Assembly (NCBI GenBank): GCA_964646885.1
Contig: CAZYFM010000160.1
Location: 1-6,236, forward strand
DNA from: SZUA-430 sp964646885
Lineage (GTDB): Bacteria; Pseudomonadota; Alphaproteobacteria; Micropepsales; Micropepsaceae
Reading direction: 5' to 3'
Length of the DNA: 6,236 nt
The position numbers and the translations under genes were made by a program. Below, piece after piece: positions 5,057-6,236 of this stretch (the first letter of the stretch is position 1; each line of letters opens with the position of its first letter). The notes under the pieces are model-generated. The model was not told where the DNA came from. It saw only the letters and a list, made by a program, of their open reading frames with translations, and did no database searches.

Positions 5057-6139
5057 TCATGCGGCGGCGCTCTCGTCGAGCGCCGCGAGCTTGCGGGCCT
5101 GGTCATCGTTCACGAGGGCGTCGATGATCTTGCCCAGCGACAGGCCCTGCATCACCTGGTCGAGCTCGTAGAGCGTCAGGTTGATGCGGTGGTCGGTGCA
5201 GCGGCCTTGCGGGAAATTGTAGGTGCGGATGCGCTCGGAGCGGTCGCCGGAACCAACCTGGTCCTTGCGGTCGGCTGCGCGTTCCTTTTCCTGGCGTTCG
5301 CGCTCGGCATCAAGGATGCGGGCCTTCAGGATCTTCATCGCCTTGGCCTTGTTCTTGTGCTGGGACTTCTCTTCCTGCATTGCCACGACGACGCCGGTCG
5401 GGATGTGTGTGATGCGCACCGCGCTTTCGGTCTTGTTGACGTGCTGGCCGCCGGCGCCGCTCGCGCGATAGACGTCGATGCGCAGGTCGCTTTCGTTGAT
5501 CTCGATGTCGACGTCGCTGGTTTCCGGCATCACGGCGACCGTCGCGGCCGAGGTGTGGATGCGGCCCTGCGCCTCGGTGGCCGGCACGCGCTGGACGCGA
5601 TGGACGCCTGATTCATATTTGAGCTTGGCGAAGACGCCCGAGCCGTTGACGCTGACGATCACTTCCTTGTAGCCGCCAAGGTCGGACTCGCTTTCGCTCA
5701 TGACCTCGAACTGCCAGCCCTGGAGCTGCGCGTAACGCTGGTACATGCGGAAGAGGTCTCCGGCGAACAGCGCGGCTTCGTCGCCGCCGGTGCCGGCGCG
5801 GATTTCAAGAAGCGCGCTTCCCGTGTCCGCGGCATCCTTCGGCAACATCAGGATGGACAGTTCGCGCTCGACTTCCGGGAGACGTCGCTTGAGCTCGACG
5901 AGCTCGTCGCCCGCCATGGCGCGCAGTTCGGCGTCGGCCGACATGTCGGAGGACATGGCTGTGAGCTGCGTCACCTCCGTGCGCATGCCGAGCACTTCCT
6001 TCGCCTTGGCGACGATGGGGCCGAGCTCCGCATACTCCTTTGCCAGCTTGGCGAAAGACGCGCCCGCGTCCGACGCCATGCGCGCTTCGATCTCTGCATA
6101 GCGGTCGAGGATGCGGTCAATCTGGGCGGAGGCGATCAT
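5057..6139 (-). CDS. prfA: Peptide chain release factor 1 (RF1)
   Basis: RF1 recognises UAA and UAG in the ribosomal A site and triggers hydrolysis of peptidyl-tRNA. The protein is 360 residues, the usual full length. It has an N-terminal helical domain (about 1-105), RAGTGGDEA (114-122), the codon-reading tripeptide P-A-T (186-188) that marks RF1 rather than RF2 (which has SPF), GRIHTSAATVAVMPE (192-206), and the catalytic GGQ (230-232) within SGAGGQHVNKTESAVR. The C-terminal region RIRTYNFPQGRCTDHRINLT (303-322) is also typical. ATG 6139 gives the expected length and N terminus, but no Shine-Dalgarno is seen before it: the preceding bases are pyrimidine-rich (CCAGACCTCTCC). prmC follows after 20 nt in the same direction, making a substrate-enzyme operon. 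Confidence 0.97.
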   Translation of the reverse strand: MIASAQIDRILDRYAEIEARMASDAGASFAKLAKEYAELGPIVAKAKEVLGMRTEVTQLTAMSSDMSADAELRAMAGDELVELKRRLPEVERELSILMLPKDAADTGSALLEIRAGTGGDEAALFAGDLFRMYQRYAQLQGWQFEVMSESESDLGGYKEVIVSVNGSGVFAKLKYESGVHRVQRVPATEAQGRIHTSAATVAVMPETSDVDIEINESDLRIDVYRASGAGGQHVNKTESAVRITHIPTGVVVAMQEEKSQHKNKAKAMKILKARILDAERERQEKERAADRKDQVGSGDRSERIRTYNFPQGRCTDHRINLTLYELDQVMQGLSLGKIIDALVNDDQARKLAALDESAAA

Positions 6140-6236
6140 GGAGAGGTCTGGAACCGGAAAATCGAAGCAAAACAGGGGGCTAGAGATAGCAACGGGGGGC
6201 GGTCAAAGCCAGAGCGGGTTTCCGTAGCTGTTGTCG
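6140..6236 (-). other. Region upstream of prfA, cut by the window edge
   Basis: These 97 nt show no clear gene. On the minus strand a TTGACC -35-like hexamer (6201-6206) is present, but nothing at the right distance resembles a -10. A short open frame entering from the edge (6203-6235, ending N-P-L-W-L then TGA) could be the tail of an upstream gene such as ptsP, but eleven codons cannot establish that. Confidence 0.3.

Noticed and set aside
5189..5611. 140-codon plus-strand frame inside prfA
   Set aside because: Antisense shadow of RF1, whose motifs are unambiguous.
6201..6206. TTGACC as the -35 of a prfA promoter
   Set aside because: No -10-like hexamer at 16-18 nt; kept only as a remark.

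Overview
The window looks like chromosomal DNA of a GC-rich alphaproteobacterium, most likely Hyphomicrobiales (Rhizobiales) or a close relative. The best evidence is the minus-strand order prfA - prmC - DUF4167 gene. The DUF4167 family is, to my knowledge, alphaproteobacterial, and in rhizobia it sits in the chain ptsP-prfA-prmC-DUF4167-clpB (recalled, not searched). No mobile element, CRISPR array, tRNA or rRNA is visible.

Layout, left to right. At 1-17 there appears to be half of an intrinsic terminator cut by the window edge. A minus-strand GNAT acetyltransferase follows (17-661; start fixed by a strong Shine-Dalgarno). A 209-nt divergent intergenic region holds a possible promoter for it and a 12-bp palindrome. 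The plus strand then carries a secreted, probably outer-membrane beta-barrel protein of unknown function (871-1692) and, 50 nt later, a TPR protein with a C-terminal GT9-like glycosyltransferase domain (1743-3209). The latter has a competing internal start at 1815. This pair meets the minus-strand block head to head, with 54 nt between the stop codons and no classical U-tract terminator.

The minus-strand block reads right to left: prfA (release factor 1, 5057-6139), prmC (the methyltransferase that modifies the GGQ glutamine of release factors, 4239-5036; 20 nt behind prfA), a 384-nt non-coding gap, then the DUF4167 gene (3264-3854), an Arg/Gly-, Asn- and Gln-rich protein with one conserved helical domain. 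prfA and prmC work together directly: RF1 ends translation at UAA/UAG, and PrmC methylates its catalytic Gln. The DUF4167 protein has no assigned role. Its composition and position suggest, but do not show, RNA binding.

The most interesting part is the gap upstream of the DUF4167 gene. Read on the minus strand it holds an 11-bp direct repeat, a weak promoter-like pair, a UUCG-tetraloop hairpin, a second hairpin, and a segment able to pair with three different partners, one of them over codons 3-6 of the gene. This could be a cis-regulatory RNA leader, but it is a reading by eye and has not been folded or aligned. The rest of the window is ordinary housekeeping and envelope content.
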